From the NCBI GenBank assembly GCA_947623745.1, contig CANQHN010000005.1:1-64000 (forward strand): a stretch of DNA of 64,000 nt, written 5' to 3'. This document shows, piece by piece, positions 8,233-17,959 of this stretch (position 1 is its first letter; each line of letters opens with the position of its first letter). The translations under genes were made by a program, and so were the position numbers. The notes below the pieces were generated by a model, which made no database searches, was not told the DNA's origin, and saw only the letters and a program-made list of their open reading frames with translations. The DNA comes from an uncultured Oscillospiraceae bacterium. GTDB taxonomy: Bacteria; Bacillota; Clostridia; Oscillospirales; Oscillospiraceae.

Positions 8233-8263
8233 CAGCGCCCCCGCCTGTCAGGCGGGGGCGCTG
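8233..8263. terminator. Bidirectional terminator between the TSUP and DegV genes
   Basis: A perfect 13-bp GC stem (CAGCGCCCCCGCC with five-base loop) sits between the convergent genes. The T-tract is better on the minus strand (GGCTTTTGCTTT) than on the plus strand. Confidence 0.75.
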
Positions 8264-8269
8264 ATCTGT

Positions 8270-9121
8270 TTACGCTTCGTATTCCGTGCAGCCCAGCCCC
8301 AGGGCGCCGGGGCCGGTGTGGCAGCAGATGTTCAGGGCCAGGGGGTCGATGCGGATGAACCGCTCCCCGTAGCGCGCGCGCATCTGCTCCCCCCAGCTCT
8401 CCCCCACGTCGGGGGTGCCGGAGTAGGCGGCGAAGATGCGCACCGGTTTGCCGGCGAAGCGGGTGGCAATGTCGTGCTCCAGGGCGGTGAACATCCGCTG
8501 TGTCGCCTGCTTCATCCCCCGCACCCGGGCGAAGGCGTCCACCTTGCCGCCCTGGATCTGGAGCACGGGCTTCAAATTCAGCACCGTGCCCACCGCGGCG
8601 GCGGCTGGGGTGATCCGCCCGCCCCGCTTGAGGAACTCCAGCGTGGGGGGGGTGATATAGATGGTGCAGGCCAGCGCCTGGGACTCCAGCCGGGCCCGGA
8701 TCTCCTCCATGGACAGGCCGCGGCGCTGGAGCAGCAGGGCGTCCTGGATGGTCTGCCACAGGGGAGGGGCCACACGCTTGGTGTCCACCACCACCACCCG
8801 GCCGCCGTAGTCCTCCGCCAGGGTGCAGGCGGTGTTGTAGGAGCTGCTCAGGCCGCTGCTCATGGGCAGGTAGAGCACGCCGTCGTAGTTCTTCAAAACC
8901 TCGTCCCACAGCTCGGTCACTGCGCCGGGGGCGGGCTGGGAGGTGGTGATGTCGGCCCCCTCCGCCTGCTTCCGGAAGAAGAACTCGGGGTCCAGGTCGA
9001 TCCCCTCCAGGTACTGCCGGCCGTCGATGGTCACGGGCATGGGCAGCACGAAGATCCCCATGGACTGGGCCTCCTGCTGGGAGATGGCGCTGGTGGTGTC
9101 GGTGACAATGGCGAAATTCAT
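8270..9121 (-). CDS. DegV family fatty-acid-binding protein
   Basis: A 283-residue DegV/FakB-type protein. The N-terminal half begins MNFAIVTDTTSAIS, followed by TTSQPAPG and the SSGLSSSYNTA motif that contacts the bound fatty acid carboxylate; the C-terminal half has FLKRGGRI and KPVLQIQGGKVD. In FakAB systems such proteins present exogenous fatty acids to a kinase; no fakA is in this window. The internal ATG at 9121 was chosen over 9130 because the AAGGA site is correctly spaced for it. Confidence 0.93.
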   Translation of the reverse strand: MNFAIVTDTTSAISQQEAQSMGIFVLPMPVTIDGRQYLEGIDLDPEFFFRKQAEGADITTSQPAPGAVTELWDEVLKNYDGVLYLPMSSGLSSSYNTACTLAEDYGGRVVVVDTKRVAPPLWQTIQDALLLQRRGLSMEEIRARLESQALACTIYITPPTLEFLKRGGRITPAAAAVGTVLNLKPVLQIQGGKVDAFARVRGMKQATQRMFTALEHDIATRFAGKPVRIFAAYSGTPDVGESWGEQMRARYGERFIRIDPLALNICCHTGPGALGLGCTEYEA

Positions 9122-9215
9122 ATTGCGCATCCTTTCCGGTTCTGCGACGGGCCGCAGCCCGCCGCGGACGGAGGTTTTCCGATGCCGCCCCTCGGCGGGG
9201 CGGGCGGGGAGGGCC

Positions 9216-10661
9216 TTAGTAGGCCACGCCCCAGTAGATCATCTTGTGGGCCGGCCTGCCGCAGCACACGCAGGTGTCGCCCAGGTGCTCCTGCGCGAAG
9301 GGGATGCACCGGGAGGACACGCCGGCCTCCTCCTTCATTTTCAGCTCGCAGGCCACGTCGCCGCACCACATGGTCTTGGCGAAGCCGCCCTCGGTCTCCA
9401 TGAAGGTCTTGACCTCCTCCAGCGTATGGCAGGCCCTGGTGTGGTCCTCCAGGTTCTTCTTGGCCTTGGCGTAGAGGTAGTCGTGGATGTCGTCCAGCAG
9501 GGTTTTCACGGTGCCCTCCAGCTGGTCCAGGGGGACGAACACCTTCTCGCCGGTGTCCCGGCGGCAGATGCAGCACTGGTCCTTCTCCATGTCCTTGGGG
9601 CCGATCTCCACCCGCAGGGGGATGCCCTTCATCTCGTACTCAGCGGCCTTCCAGCCCATGGACTGGTCGGAGTCGTCAATGCCGGCCCGGATGCCGGCGG
9701 CCTTCAGGCGCTCCAGCAGGGTGTTGGCGGCGTCCAGTACGCCCTCCTTGTGCATGGCCACGGGGATGACCATGGCCTGGGTGGGGGCGATGCGGGGGGG
9801 CAGCACCAGACCGCGGTTGTCGCCGTGGGTCATGATGATGCCGCCGATGGTCCGGGTGCTGAGGCCCCAGGAGGTCTCGTGGGGGGTGGTGAGCTTGTTG
9901 TTCTTGTCGGTATAGGCGATGTCGAAGGCCTTGGCGAAGCCGTCGCCGAAGTAGTGGCTGGTGCCGCTCTGGAGGGCCTTCCGGTCGTGCATCATGCACT
10001 CGATGGTGTAGGTCCGCTCGGCGCCGGCAAACTTCTCCTTGTCGGTCTTGAGGCCCTTGACTACCGGCATGGCCAGGATGTTCTCGCACACGTCGGCGTA
10101 GATCTCCAGCATCTGCTCCGTCTCGGCGATGGCCTCCTCGGCGGTGGCGTGGAGGGTGTGGCCCTCCTGCCACAGGAACTCCCGGTGGCGCAGGAAGGGC
10201 CGGGAGGTCTTTTCCCACCGCAGCACGGAGCACCACTGGTTGTAGAGCAAGGGCAGGTCCCGCCAGGAGTGGACGATGCGGCTCCAGTGGTCGCAGAAGA
10301 GGGTCTCGGAAGTGGGCCGGATGCACAGCTTCTCCTCCAGCTTCTCGCTGCCGCCCAGGGTGACCCAGGCGCACTCGGGGGCAAAGCCCTCCACGTGGTC
10401 CTTCTCCTTCTGGAGCAGGGACTCGGGGATGAGCAGGGGCATGGCCACGTTGGTGTGGCCGGTGGCCTTGAAGCGCTGGTCCAGCTCCCGCTGGATATTT
10501 TCCCAGATGGCGTAGCCGTAGGGCCGGTAGATGAACATGCCCTTCACGCTGGAATAGTCGATCAGCTCCGCCTTGGTGCACACGTCGGTGTACCACTGGG
10601 CGAAGTCCACCTCCATGTCGGTGATCTGCTCCACCTGTTTCTTGTTCTGGTCCTTGGCCAT
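9216..10661 (-). CDS. proS: Prolyl-tRNA synthetase (archaeal/eukaryal-type ProS)
   Basis: A 481-residue class II aminoacyl-tRNA synthetase that charges tRNA-Pro. Class II motifs are present: motif 2 around [14 protein letters not shown], motif 3 around the [20 protein letters not shown] region. It lacks the inserted editing domain of long bacterial ProS and ends in a cysteine-containing domain ([19 protein letters not shown]) with a C-terminal tyrosine, as in the short ProS-type-3 group. The ATG at 10661 (MAKDQNKK) follows an AGAGG site. It has its own promoter just downstream of glyS. Confidence 0.96.
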   Translation of the reverse strand: MAKDQNKKQVEQITDMEVDFAQWYTDVCTKAELIDYSSVKGMFIYRPYGYAIWENIQRELDQRFKATGHTNVAMPLLIPESLLQKEKDHVEGFAPECAWVTLGGSEKLEEKLCIRPTSETLFCDHWSRIVHSWRDLPLLYNQWCSVLRWEKTSRPFLRHREFLWQEGHTLHATAEEAIAETEQMLEIYADVCENILAMPVVKGLKTDKEKFAGAERTYTIECMMHDRKALQSGTSHYFGDGFAKAFDIAYTDKNNKLTTPHETSWGLSTRTIGGIIMTHGDNRGLVLPPRIAPTQAMVIPVAMHKEGVLDAANTLLERLKAAGIRAGIDDSDQSMGWKAAEYEMKGIPLRVEIGPKDMEKDQCCICRRDTGEKVFVPLDQLEGTVKTLLDDIHDYLYAKAKKNLEDHTRACHTLEEVKTFMETEGGFAKTMWCGDVACELKMKEEAGVSSRCIPFAQEHLGDTCVCCGRPAHKMIYWGVAY

Positions 10662-10700
10662 GGTCTCAATCCTCTTTCTCAAAATGGATTCGTATCCTTT

Positions 10701-10729
10701 ATTGTATTGGTATGCGGTGGAAAAGTCAA
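10701..10729 (-). promoter_or_regulatory. proS promoter
   Basis: On the minus strand TTGACT (10724-10729), a 17-bp spacer and TACAAT (10701-10706). It gives a leader of about 30 nt before the ATG at 10661, leaving no room for a T-box, unlike glyS. Confidence 0.75.
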
Positions 10730-10747
10730 GCAAAACCGCGCAGGAGA

Positions 10748-10773
10748 GGGGCCGCCCCCCGTGGGGGCGGCCC
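10748..10773 (-). terminator. Putative terminator after glyS
   Basis: A strong GC hairpin (GGGCCGCCCCC stem) lies 20 bp beyond the glyS stop and just before the proS promoter. The leftward T-tract is poor, so efficiency is uncertain. Confidence 0.5.
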
Positions 10774-10792
10774 TTTTTGTTTCATATTTTAC

Positions 10793-12214
10793 TTAAAAGG
10801 CCAGCTTCTCCTCCAGCCAGGCCTTCAGCTCGCTGATGGGCACCCGGACCTGCTCCATGGTGTCCCGGTCCCGGATGGTGACGGCGTTGTCGCCGGCCTT
10901 CTCCCCGTCGCCCACGGTGTCGAAGTCCACGGTGACGCAGTAGGGGGTGCCGATCTCGTCCTGGCGGCGGTAGCGCTTGCCGATGGAGCCGGCGTCGTCG
11001 AAGTCCACCATGAAGTACTTGGACAGCTGGGTCTGGATCTCCCGGGCCTTGTCGGACAGCTTCTTGGACAGGGGCAGCACGGCGCACTTGAAGGGGGCCA
11101 GGGCGGGGTGCAGATGCAGGACGGTGCGCACGTCGTTCTTGGCGGCGTCCACCACCTCCTCGTCGTAGGCGTCCACCAGGAAGGCCAGGGTCACCCGGTC
11201 GGCGCCCAGGGAGGGCTCGATGACGTAGGGGATATAGTGCTCGTTCTTCTCCTGGTCGTAGTAGGTCATGTCCTTGCCGGAGGTGTTCTGGTGGGCGTTC
11301 AGGTCGAAGTTGGTGCGGGAGGCCACGCCCCACAGCTCGCCCCAGCCGAAGGGGAACACGAACTCGAAGTCGGTGGTGGCGTTGGAGTAGTGGGACAGCT
11401 CCTCGGGCTCGTGGTCCCGGAGACGCAGGTTCTCGTCCCGCATCCCCAGGTCCAGCAGCCACTGGTGGCAGAACTTCTTCCAGTAGGCGAACCAGTCCAG
11501 CTCGGTGCCCGGCTGGCAGAAGAACTCCAGCTCCATCTGCTCAAACTCCCGGGTGCGGAAGGTGAAGTTGCCCGGGGTGATCTCGTTGCGGAAGGACTTG
11601 CCCACCTGGCACACGCCGAAGGGCAGCTTGCGGCGGGTGGTGCGCTGGACGTTCTGGAAGTTGACGAAGATGCCCTGGGCGGTCTCGGGCCGGAGGTACA
11701 CGGTGTTCTTGGCGTCCTCGGTGACCCCCTGGAAGGTCTTGAACATCAGGTTGAACTGGCGGATGTCGGTCCAGTTGTGCTTGCCGCAGGTGGGGCAGGG
11801 GATCTGGTGCTCCTCGATGAAGTCCTTCATCTGGGCCTGGCTCATGGCGTCCACGCTGTGGCCCAGGTCGAAGCTGTTCTCCTGACACCAGTCCTCGATG
11901 ACCTTGTCGGCGCGGAACCGCTCGTGGCACTCCTTGCAGTCCATCAGGGGGTCGGAGAAGCCGCCCACGTGGCCGGAGGCCACCCAAACCTGGGGATTCA
12001 TGAGGATGGCGGCGTCCAGGCCCACGTTGTAGGGGTTCTCCTGGACGAACTTCTTCCACCAGGCCTTCTTTACGTTGTTCTTCAGCTCCACGCCCAGGGG
12101 GCCGTAATCCCAGGTGTTGGCCAGGCCGCCGTAGATCTCGCTGCCGGCGAAGATGAAGCCCCGCCCTTTGCACAGGGTGACGATCTTGTCCATGGTCTTG
12201 TCGGTGTTTTTCAT
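10793..12214 (-). CDS. glyS: Glycyl-tRNA synthetase (single-chain alpha2 type)
   Basis: A 473-residue class II synthetase charging tRNA-Gly, of the dimeric single-polypeptide type rather than GlyQ/GlyS. Visible are the N-terminal [26 protein letters not shown] motif region, the motif 2 loop ([21 protein letters not shown]) and motif 3 near EPSLGADR. Two CxxC pairs (DCKECH, CPTCGK) could bind zinc. The ATG at 12214 follows AGGAGCG; upstream in-frame codons belong to the T-box leader and are not coding. Expression is very likely controlled by uncharged tRNA-Gly through that T-box. Confidence 0.96.
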   Translation of the reverse strand: MKNTDKTMDKIVTLCKGRGFIFAGSEIYGGLANTWDYGPLGVELKNNVKKAWWKKFVQENPYNVGLDAAILMNPQVWVASGHVGGFSDPLMDCKECHERFRADKVIEDWCQENSFDLGHSVDAMSQAQMKDFIEEHQIPCPTCGKHNWTDIRQFNLMFKTFQGVTEDAKNTVYLRPETAQGIFVNFQNVQRTTRRKLPFGVCQVGKSFRNEITPGNFTFRTREFEQMELEFFCQPGTELDWFAYWKKFCHQWLLDLGMRDENLRLRDHEPEELSHYSNATTDFEFVFPFGWGELWGVASRTNFDLNAHQNTSGKDMTYYDQEKNEHYIPYVIEPSLGADRVTLAFLVDAYDEEVVDAAKNDVRTVLHLHPALAPFKCAVLPLSKKLSDKAREIQTQLSKYFMVDFDDAGSIGKRYRRQDEIGTPYCVTVDFDTVGDGEKAGDNAVTIRDRDTMEQVRVPISELKAWLEEKLAF

Positions 12215-12279
12215 ACTTGACGCTCCTTTTTTCTGCCCGTCCCCGGCCGGGACGGCGCGTTTTTTGGATGGCCCGGAGC

Positions 12280-12518
12280 AAAGCAAAACGCCCCAAGCCG
12301 GTTTTCGGCTCAGGGCGAACAATTTCTGTCCGTGGTCCCACCTGAATTCGTATCTGGCTGATACGCACTCTTTGTCCGTAACGGGGACTGGCCGGCGGGG
12401 CATTTCCTCCCCGCGCTCCAGGGCGCCTTCCCGCCGTGCCGCCGGAGGACTTTCACCAGCCGTCCTCTCTCTGAAATCCGGGCTTTTGGGGTACTTTTTC
12501 CCTGTCGTCGCTTTCAGT
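12280..12518 (-). ncRNA. T-box riboswitch leader of glyS
   Basis: The minus strand carries the T-box core GGTGGGACCACGG (12330-12342), close to the consensus AGGGTGGNACCGCG. It is followed by a 12-bp terminator stem (CGCCCTGAGCCG at 12306-12317 with CGGCTTGGGGCG at 12289-12300) and a T-rich run. Stem I and its conserved AGTA/GGTG-containing loops occupy roughly 12420-12515. Known T-boxes read the charging state of a tRNA by pairing a specifier codon; a glycine codon is expected here but was not located with confidence. Confidence 0.9.
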
Positions 12519-12524
12519 GCCCCT

Positions 12525-12553
12525 ATCCTACATGAAAAAGTTCCCGGTGTCAA
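12525..12553 (-). promoter_or_regulatory. Promoter of the T-box/glyS transcript
   Basis: On the minus strand TTGACA (12548-12553), a 17-bp spacer and TAGGAT (12525-12530), placing the start near 12518, at the 5' edge of the T-box leader. Confidence 0.75.
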
Positions 12554-12594
12554 GGGGGAGCGAAAGAAAGTTTTCCGGCCGGGCGCAGAAAAAT

Positions 12595-12682
12595 CGAAAA
12601 AATGTTCGAGAAAGCCTTGACAGGACTAGAACGGATGTTGTATTATCTGACTAGAACACCTGTTTCCACGAAAAAATGTTCG
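12595..12682 (+). promoter_or_regulatory. Promoter with four LexA-like (SOS) boxes
   Basis: The promoter is TTGACA (12617-12622), 18 bp, TATTAT (12641-12646). Four 14-bp sites resemble the Firmicutes LexA consensus CGAACRNRYGTTYG: CGAAAAAATGTTCG at 12595-12608, AGAACGGATGTTGT at 12628-12641 (between -35 and -10), AGAACACCTGTTTC at 12653-12666 and a second exact CGAAAAAATGTTCG at 12669-12682. Sites overlapping and flanking the core promoter would allow tight repression released on DNA damage. Confidence 0.75.
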
Positions 12683-12761
12683 GGCCGCCCGAAATAGTCC
12701 GGTTTTTGGGACCGCCCGGCTGATATGCTCGTTCCATACTGAATGATGGAGGAGATCACAA

Positions 12762-12986
12762 ATGACAGCTCTCAATTATCAGGCCGACCAGTACCTCCGC
12801 CAGGCGGGGAAGATCGTGGATCTGGGGGAGTACCGCCGGCTGCTGGAGCCCTGCCCCGCCGGACTGCCCCCGCTGCCCCGCAGGAGCCGGGAGCGCGGGC
12901 TGGTCCTGCGCCCGGAGGACCTGTTCAGCCTGTGCATGGCGGGCGCCACCGTGGCGCTGACCGGCGCCCTTCTGGCGCTGCTGTGA
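12762..12986 (+). CDS. Small putative tail-anchored membrane protein under SOS-like control
   Basis: A 74-residue protein with no family I recognise. Residues 1-50 are polar and proline/arginine-rich (LRQAGKIVDLGEYRRLL; PPLPRRSRERG), and the last 20 (CMAGATVALTGALLALL) form one hydrophobic segment ending at the C-terminus, as in tail-anchored proteins. A GGAGGAG site is well placed before the ATG. The promoter carries four LexA-like boxes. Size and control recall SOS-induced division inhibitors (YneA, SosA), but there is no LysM domain and the TM is at the opposite end, so that role is only a hypothesis. Confidence 0.75.
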   Translation: MTALNYQADQYLRQAGKIVDLGEYRRLLEPCPAGLPPLPRRSRERGLVLRPEDLFSLCMAGATVALTGALLALL

Positions 12987-13011
12987 GCGCGCCCGCTCCC
13001 CCGCGCAAGTC

Positions 13012-13048
13012 CCCAGGCCCGGTCGCCCCTCCGGCGGCCGGGCCTGGG
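13012..13048 (+). terminator. Hairpin after the small SOS-type gene
   Basis: A 16-bp stem (CCCAGGCCCGGTCGCC with its complement, one G:T pair, five-base loop) 26 bp after the stop. The following T-tract is weak, so some read-through into the next gene is possible. Confidence 0.6.
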
Positions 13049-13147
13049 TGTGCTTTCGGTGAAATCTCTCGGGTTCCATCTTCCCAAATCCCCTCAGATA
13101 TGGTAAACTCATTGTGACCACACCACGCGGGAAAGGCGGTATCCGAC

Positions 13148-16100
13148 ATGAACGAAAAACTGCTCCGTCAGACTACGGCGGACATTGCCCAGGCCATGGT
13201 GGAGCGCAAGCTCCCCTTCGCCTCCAACCGCCGGGCGGCTCTGGCCCTGCTGCGCGCGCCCGAGTTCCAGCAGGGATTGTCCGAGCTGCTGCCCATCCAG
13301 GAGAAGCTGACCTGCGCCCGGGTGCTGGAGCTGTGCGCCCCCATGCTGGAAAAGCTCTCCCCGGCCCCGGAGAAGGGCTGGCTGGCCTTCTGCTACGACT
13401 ACATCCGCAATATCATGTTCCCTCAGTGCGGCTTCTGCCCCGACAGCGCCCGATACAGCGCCGGGGCGGAGTTCTACCTCACTGTTCTGCAGACCCTGCT
13501 GTACGCCGAGCGGCGGGTGCTGCCCTTTGACAACCAGACCAACTACGACTTCCTTGCCCCGGAGGAGTACGGGCAGTACGACTCCCAGAAGGACTACAAG
13601 CGCTTCCGGGAGTACTGGCACCGGGAGTACCTCTATCCCCTCATGCGCCTGGGGGACGAGGTGACCCCCTTCCGCACCCTGGGGCACATCGCCGGGGTCC
13701 ACCACGTGGCCGTCACCGCCGCCCGGGGGCTGAAGGCCGCCGGGGAGGATGTGGACGTGGCCCTGGTTTCCGCCGCCGCCGCGGCCCACGACCTGGGCAA
13801 GTACGGCTGCCGCCCGGGGGAGGCGGTGCCCCATCTGCACTACTACTACACCGGCCACTGGCTGGAGAGCCGGGGGCTGGATGCGGTGAGCCACATCGCC
13901 GCCAACCACTCCACCTGGGACCTGGAGCTGGACAGCCTGTCCGCCGAGTCCCTGTGCCTCATCTACGCCGACTACCGCAGCAAGCAGACCCGGGACGAGC
14001 AGGGGCGGGAGGTGCCCGTCATCTACCCCCTGGACCAGTCCTTCCAGGTGATCCTGTCCAAGCTGGAGAACGTGGACTCGGCCAAGCGCCGCCGGTACGA
14101 GTTCGTCTACGGCAAGCTCCACGACTTTGAGGACTATATGCGCTCCCTGGGGGTGGACGTGGAGCTGTCCGGCGAGCCGGGGGAGCCCTGGCCGGTGAAG
14201 GACCCGGCGCTGATGGACCCGGACGAGACGGTGGAGCAGCTGGTGCTCATGTCGGTGGAGCACAACCTGCGCCTGATGCACCAGCTGAGCAGCGAGCGCA
14301 AGTTCGGCAACATCATCGAGGCCGCCCGCTCCGCCAAGAACTGGACCCAGCTGCGGGCCTATCTGAACGTGTTCGAGGAGTACTGCACCTACCTGTCCGC
14401 CCAGCAAAAGACCCAGGCGCTGGCCTTCCTCTATGAGCTGCTGGTCCACCGGGAGGGCGACATCCGCCGTCAGGCCGCCGCCCTGATCGGGCAGATCATC
14501 GCCCAGTTCCACCTGGTCTACCGCAAGCAGGTGCCCAAGGACGCCGCGGGAGACCCGGCGGAGGAGGTGCCCTTCACCCTGTGGGAGCAGTACCTGGAGC
14601 AGATCATCTACCCCGACCACAAGACCACCCAGCAGCAGCGGGCCCACATCGGCTACTCCCTGAAGATCATGGTGGATGCCCTGCTGCGCTGCGGCCGGCC
14701 GGAGAGCCGGGGGCGGTTCGTGGGGGCCCTGCTGCGCTACTACGAGGACCCCCAGGGCAAGGACGCGGATACCGCCTTCACCCTGCTGGACGCCATCCGC
14801 ACCCTTCCCCCCCAGTATTACGGAGACGAGATGCGGGGGAAGCTGATCGAGTTCGCCGCCTGCTTCACCGTCCACGAGGAGGTGCGCCTGCGCACCGCCG
14901 CGCTGCTGTTCCTGCGGGAAGCCCAGCGCTCCCTCCACCGCCAGCACCCCCAGATGCGCCGCATCGTGGAGGTGGTGCGCGCCGGGGAGCGGCCCGGGGA
15001 CGGGCTGTCCCTGGTGTTCCTGCGCTACAAGATCCTCAAGCGGGCCGGGGAGGACGTGGAGCCCTACCGGCAGCTACTGTACCAGCAGGACGTCACCGGC
15101 GAGGTCTTTCTGGAGAACCTGAAGATCGCCACTCCCTGGGTGAGCAAGGTGGTGGGCATCGAGCTGCTCCGGGACCAGGTAGAGCAGGGGCTGATGGAGC
15201 ATGTGCTGCACATCTCCACCCACTTCTCCAACCTGGTCAAGGTGTCCGAGCGGGTGGTGGTGCGCCACACCGCCGGCGACGCCCTGGTGGGCATCCTGCC
15301 CAAGCTGCGCCGGGAGCAGCGCAACGAGGTGGTGGTGGAGCTGGGCAAGGGCCTGGAGATGGGGCAGTACAACATCTCCAAGTACATCCCCCAGTATCTG
15401 GGCCAGGCGGCCCTGTTCCTGCACCCCAGCGAGCTGGACGAGCAGGTGCTCTGGCTCAAGACCCTGCTGGGCTCCCCCAGCGACAGCGCCGTGTCCGGCG
15501 CGCTGAACACCATCGGGGTGCTGCTGGAGCACTACCCGGCCTACCGGGACCGGTTCCCCGAGTCCAAGCGCCGCTACGACGAGCGCTGGCAGGAGCTGCT
15601 GGGCCTACTGCTCCAGGGCCTGGCCCACTACCGGGAGGCGGTGCGGCAGGAGGCCCTGCTGGTCACCGGCAAGCTGCTGTTTGAGAGCGGCCGGCTGAGC
15701 ATGGAGGAGAAATCCCGCATCTTCGAGCTGTGCTACCGCAAGCTGCTCTTCCTCATCCGGGAGGCCGACCGGCAGGACAGCCTGACCTTCTTCTACCGGG
15801 CCTCCGCCCTGTCCCACATCAACCGCTTCATTGCCCTGCGGCGGCTGGACCACGGGCCCTTCGCTTTCGACCACCCCAGGAAGATCGCCTTCTTCCCCGG
15901 CACCTTCGACCCCTTCACCCTGTCCCACAAGGGCATCGTCCACGCCATCCGGGACCTGGGCTTCGAGGTGTACCTGGCCGTGGACGAGTTCTCCTGGTCC
16001 AAAAAGGCCCAGCCCCACCTGATCCGCCGGCAGATCGTCAACCTGTCGGTGGCGGGGGACTTCCACGTCCACCTGTTCCCGGACGACATCCCGGTGAACA

Positions 16101-17944
16101 TCGCCAACCCCGCCGATCTGAAGCGTCTGCGGGAGCTGTTCCCCGGCCAGCGGGTCTACCTGGTGGCGGGCAGCGACGTGGTGGCCCACGCCTCCTCCTA
16201 CCAGGCGCCGCCCCGGCCCTGGTCCATCCACTCCATGGACCACATCATCTTCCACCGGGCGGGGGGCACCCCTCTGCCGCCCCGCCGGCAGCTGCCCATC
16301 ACCGGGGACGTGATCCAGCTGCAGCTGCCCGCCCACCTGGAGGACATCAGCTCCACCCGCATCCGGGAGAACGTGGACCTGAACCGGGACATCTCCAACC
16401 TCATCGACCCGGTGATCCAGGACTTCATCTATCAGAACGGCCTGTACCTGCGGGACAGCCAGGATAAGCCCCTGCTGTCCGCCGACGAGGTGGACTTCCA
16501 GTGGGTGGACGAGCCGGAGCCCGAGCTGGTGGCCGAGCTCACTGTGGGGCGGCCCGACCTGGAGCCCACCCGGGCCGCCATCCTGCGGGACGGGGACCGG
16601 CTGCTCCTGCTGCGCGGGGGAGAGGGGATTTTGGGCTTTGTGAGCTGGCGGTATTTGGCCGCCTCCCAGCTCTTCTCCGCCCTCCAGGACGCCGATCTGG
16701 CCGACCGCATCCGCCTGCGGGCGGGGGGCGGCGTACTGTATATCACATGCGTGGCCCAGAACGTGGCCCAGCGGCACCGGGACTACGCCCGGCTGCTGCT
16801 CACCGAGGTGTTGGCGCGGGCCCTGGAGGAGGAGTGCGTCTACGCCGTCTACCGCCCCCACAACCGGGGCATCTCCGAGCGGATGGAGGACCTGGCCGCG
16901 CGGCAGGGTTTCGTCCGCCGGGAGGGGAACATCCCCCTGATGGAGGTGGACATGCGGGCCCCCACGGTGCTCATCCAGAATCTGGAGACCACCATCCAGG
17001 ACCCCCTGAGCCGCAACCCCCGGGTGCTCTCCGCCATCCGCCGGGGGCACCAGAGCCTCCAGCGGGCCATCGCCAACCTCTACCCCGGCAACCTGGTGCT
17101 CACCCTGTCCTCCGACGTGATCCACCACCGGCTGCTCCAGCGCATCACCGCCATCAACGGCGTGCCCAGCACCCCCACCAACCCCCGGGTGCTGGGGGAG
17201 TATATGTGCGTCCCCTTCGGCAAGATGCTCCGGGGGAAGATCGTGCCCAACACCGTCACCAAGACCATCCACACCGACAAGGTGTATCAGCCCGACCTGA
17301 AATCCAACACCATCGAGGCCTTCCCCTACTACGCCCCCATCCCCAGCCAGGTGCGCACCATCAAGTCCTTCGACCGCCCGGTGATCCTGGTGGACGACCT
17401 GATGCACCCCGGCATCCGCATCAAGACCCTGGGGCCCATCCTGGAGCAGGAGGGGGTGCCGGTGCGCATGGTGCTGGTGGGCGTGCTGTCCGGCTACGGC
17501 CGGGACCAGATGAACGCCCGGAACTGCCCGGTGGACAGCGTCTACTTCCTGCCCACCCTGCGCCAGTGGTTCGTGGAGTCCACCCTGTACCCCTTCATCG
17601 GCGGCAATACGGTCCGCCGCCCCAGCCAGCCGGTGCCCGGCCTGCTGCCCGGAATCAACCACATCCTGCCCTACGCCGCCCCGGCCTGGCAGGAGGAGTG
17701 CGGCCGGGAGGCCGCCTTCCAGCTGTCCAAGGCCTGCCTGGAGGCGTCCCTGGACGTGCTGCGCACCCTGGAGCAGGAGTACCGCTCCCTCTACGGCCGC
17801 AACCTGACCCTGTCCCGCCTGCCCGAGGCGGTGATCCTCCCCCTGTGCCCGGACAAGGGCACCTGCCTGAGCTACGATCCCAACCTGGCCGCCTCCGTTT
17901 ACCTGGAGAACGACCTGGAGCAGCTCATGCGGCAGAATCTCTGA
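13148..17944 (+). CDS. Giant multidomain protein: HD + helical repeats + NadD-like nucleotidyltransferase + GNAT-like + PRTase-like
   Basis: A 1598-residue single frame. An HD-type domain lies at about 175-330 (H180, H214-D215 in AAAHDLGKYG). A long alpha-helical, HEAT-like region spans about 390-890. Residues 912-1105 form a nucleotidyltransferase with FFPGTFDPFTLSHKG (T-L-S-H in place of the HxGH box) and the SSTRIR motif at 1068-1073. A GNAT-like stretch (YARLLLTEVLARALEEE) follows at about 1140-1290. The C-terminal third contains RPVILVDDLMHPG (1410-1422), a type I phosphoribosyltransferase PRPP-loop pattern. In Firmicutes NadD and the HD protein YqeK are usually neighbours, so the fusion joins known partners. 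The actual reaction is unknown. It heads a three-gene operon; the start has an AAAGGCGG site. Confidence 0.85.
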   Translation: MNEKLLRQTTADIAQAMVERKLPFASNRRAALALLRAPEFQQGLSELLPIQEKLTCARVLELCAPMLEKLSPAPEKGWLAFCYDYIRNIMFPQCGFCPDSARYSAGAEFYLTVLQTLLYAERRVLPFDNQTNYDFLAPEEYGQYDSQKDYKRFREYWHREYLYPLMRLGDEVTPFRTLGHIAGVHHVAVTAARGLKAAGEDVDVALVSAAAAAHDLGKYGCRPGEAVPHLHYYYTGHWLESRGLDAVSHIAANHSTWDLELDSLSAESLCLIYADYRSKQTRDEQGREVPVIYPLDQSFQVILSKLENVDSAKRRRYEFVYGKLHDFEDYMRSLGVDVELSGEPGEPWPVKDPALMDPDETVEQLVLMSVEHNLRLMHQLSSERKFGNIIEAARSAKNWTQLRAYLNVFEEYCTYLSAQQKTQALAFLYELLVHREGDIRRQAAALIGQIIAQFHLVYRKQVPKDAAGDPAEEVPFTLWEQYLEQIIYPDHKTTQQQRAHIGYSLKIMVDALLRCGRPESRGRFVGALLRYYEDPQGKDADTAFTLLDAIRTLPPQYYGDEMRGKLIEFAACFTVHEEVRLRTAALLFLREAQRSLHRQHPQMRRIVEVVRAGERPGDGLSLVFLRYKILKRAGEDVEPYRQLLYQQDVTGEVFLENLKIATPWVSKVVGIELLRDQVEQGLMEHVLHISTHFSNLVKVSERVVVRHTAGDALVGILPKLRREQRNEVVVELGKGLEMGQYNISKYIPQYLGQAALFLHPSELDEQVLWLKTLLGSPSDSAVSGALNTIGVLLEHYPAYRDRFPESKRRYDERWQELLGLLLQGLAHYREAVRQEALLVTGKLLFESGRLSMEEKSRIFELCYRKLLFLIREADRQDSLTFFYRASALSHINRFIALRRLDHGPFAFDHPRKIAFFPGTFDPFTLSHKGIVHAIRDLGFEVYLAVDEFSWSKKAQPHLIRRQIVNLSVAGDFHVHLFPDDIPVNIANPADLKRLRELFPGQRVYLVAGSDVVAHASSYQAPPRPWSIHSMDHIIFHRAGGTPLPPRRQLPITGDVIQLQLPAHLEDISSTRIRENVDLNRDISNLIDPVIQDFIYQNGLYLRDSQDKPLLSADEVDFQWVDEPEPELVAELTVGRPDLEPTRAAILRDGDRLLLLRGGEGILGFVSWRYLAASQLFSALQDADLADRIRLRAGGGVLYITCVAQNVAQRHRDYARLLLTEVLARALEEECVYAVYRPHNRGISERMEDLAARQGFVRREGNIPLMEVDMRAPTVLIQNLETTIQDPLSRNPRVLSAIRRGHQSLQRAIANLYPGNLVLTLSSDVIHHRLLQRITAINGVPSTPTNPRVLGEYMCVPFGKMLRGKIVPNTVTKTIHTDKVYQPDLKSNTIEAFPYYAPIPSQVRTIKSFDRPVILVDDLMHPGIRIKTLGPILEQEGVPVRMVLVGVLSGYGRDQMNARNCPVDSVYFLPTLRQWFVESTLYPFIGGNTVRRPSQPVPGLLPGINHILPYAAPAWQEECGREAAFQLSKACLEASLDVLRTLEQEYRSLYGRNLTLSRLPEAVILPLCPDKGTCLSYDPNLAASVYLENDLEQLMRQNL

Positions 17945-17959
17945 TATGCTGGTGATTTC

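Noticed and set aside
12153-12620. A 155-codon plus-strand frame over the glyS start and T-box
   Set aside because: The T-box core, terminator and promoter on the minus strand account for this sequence; the frame has no ribosome site.
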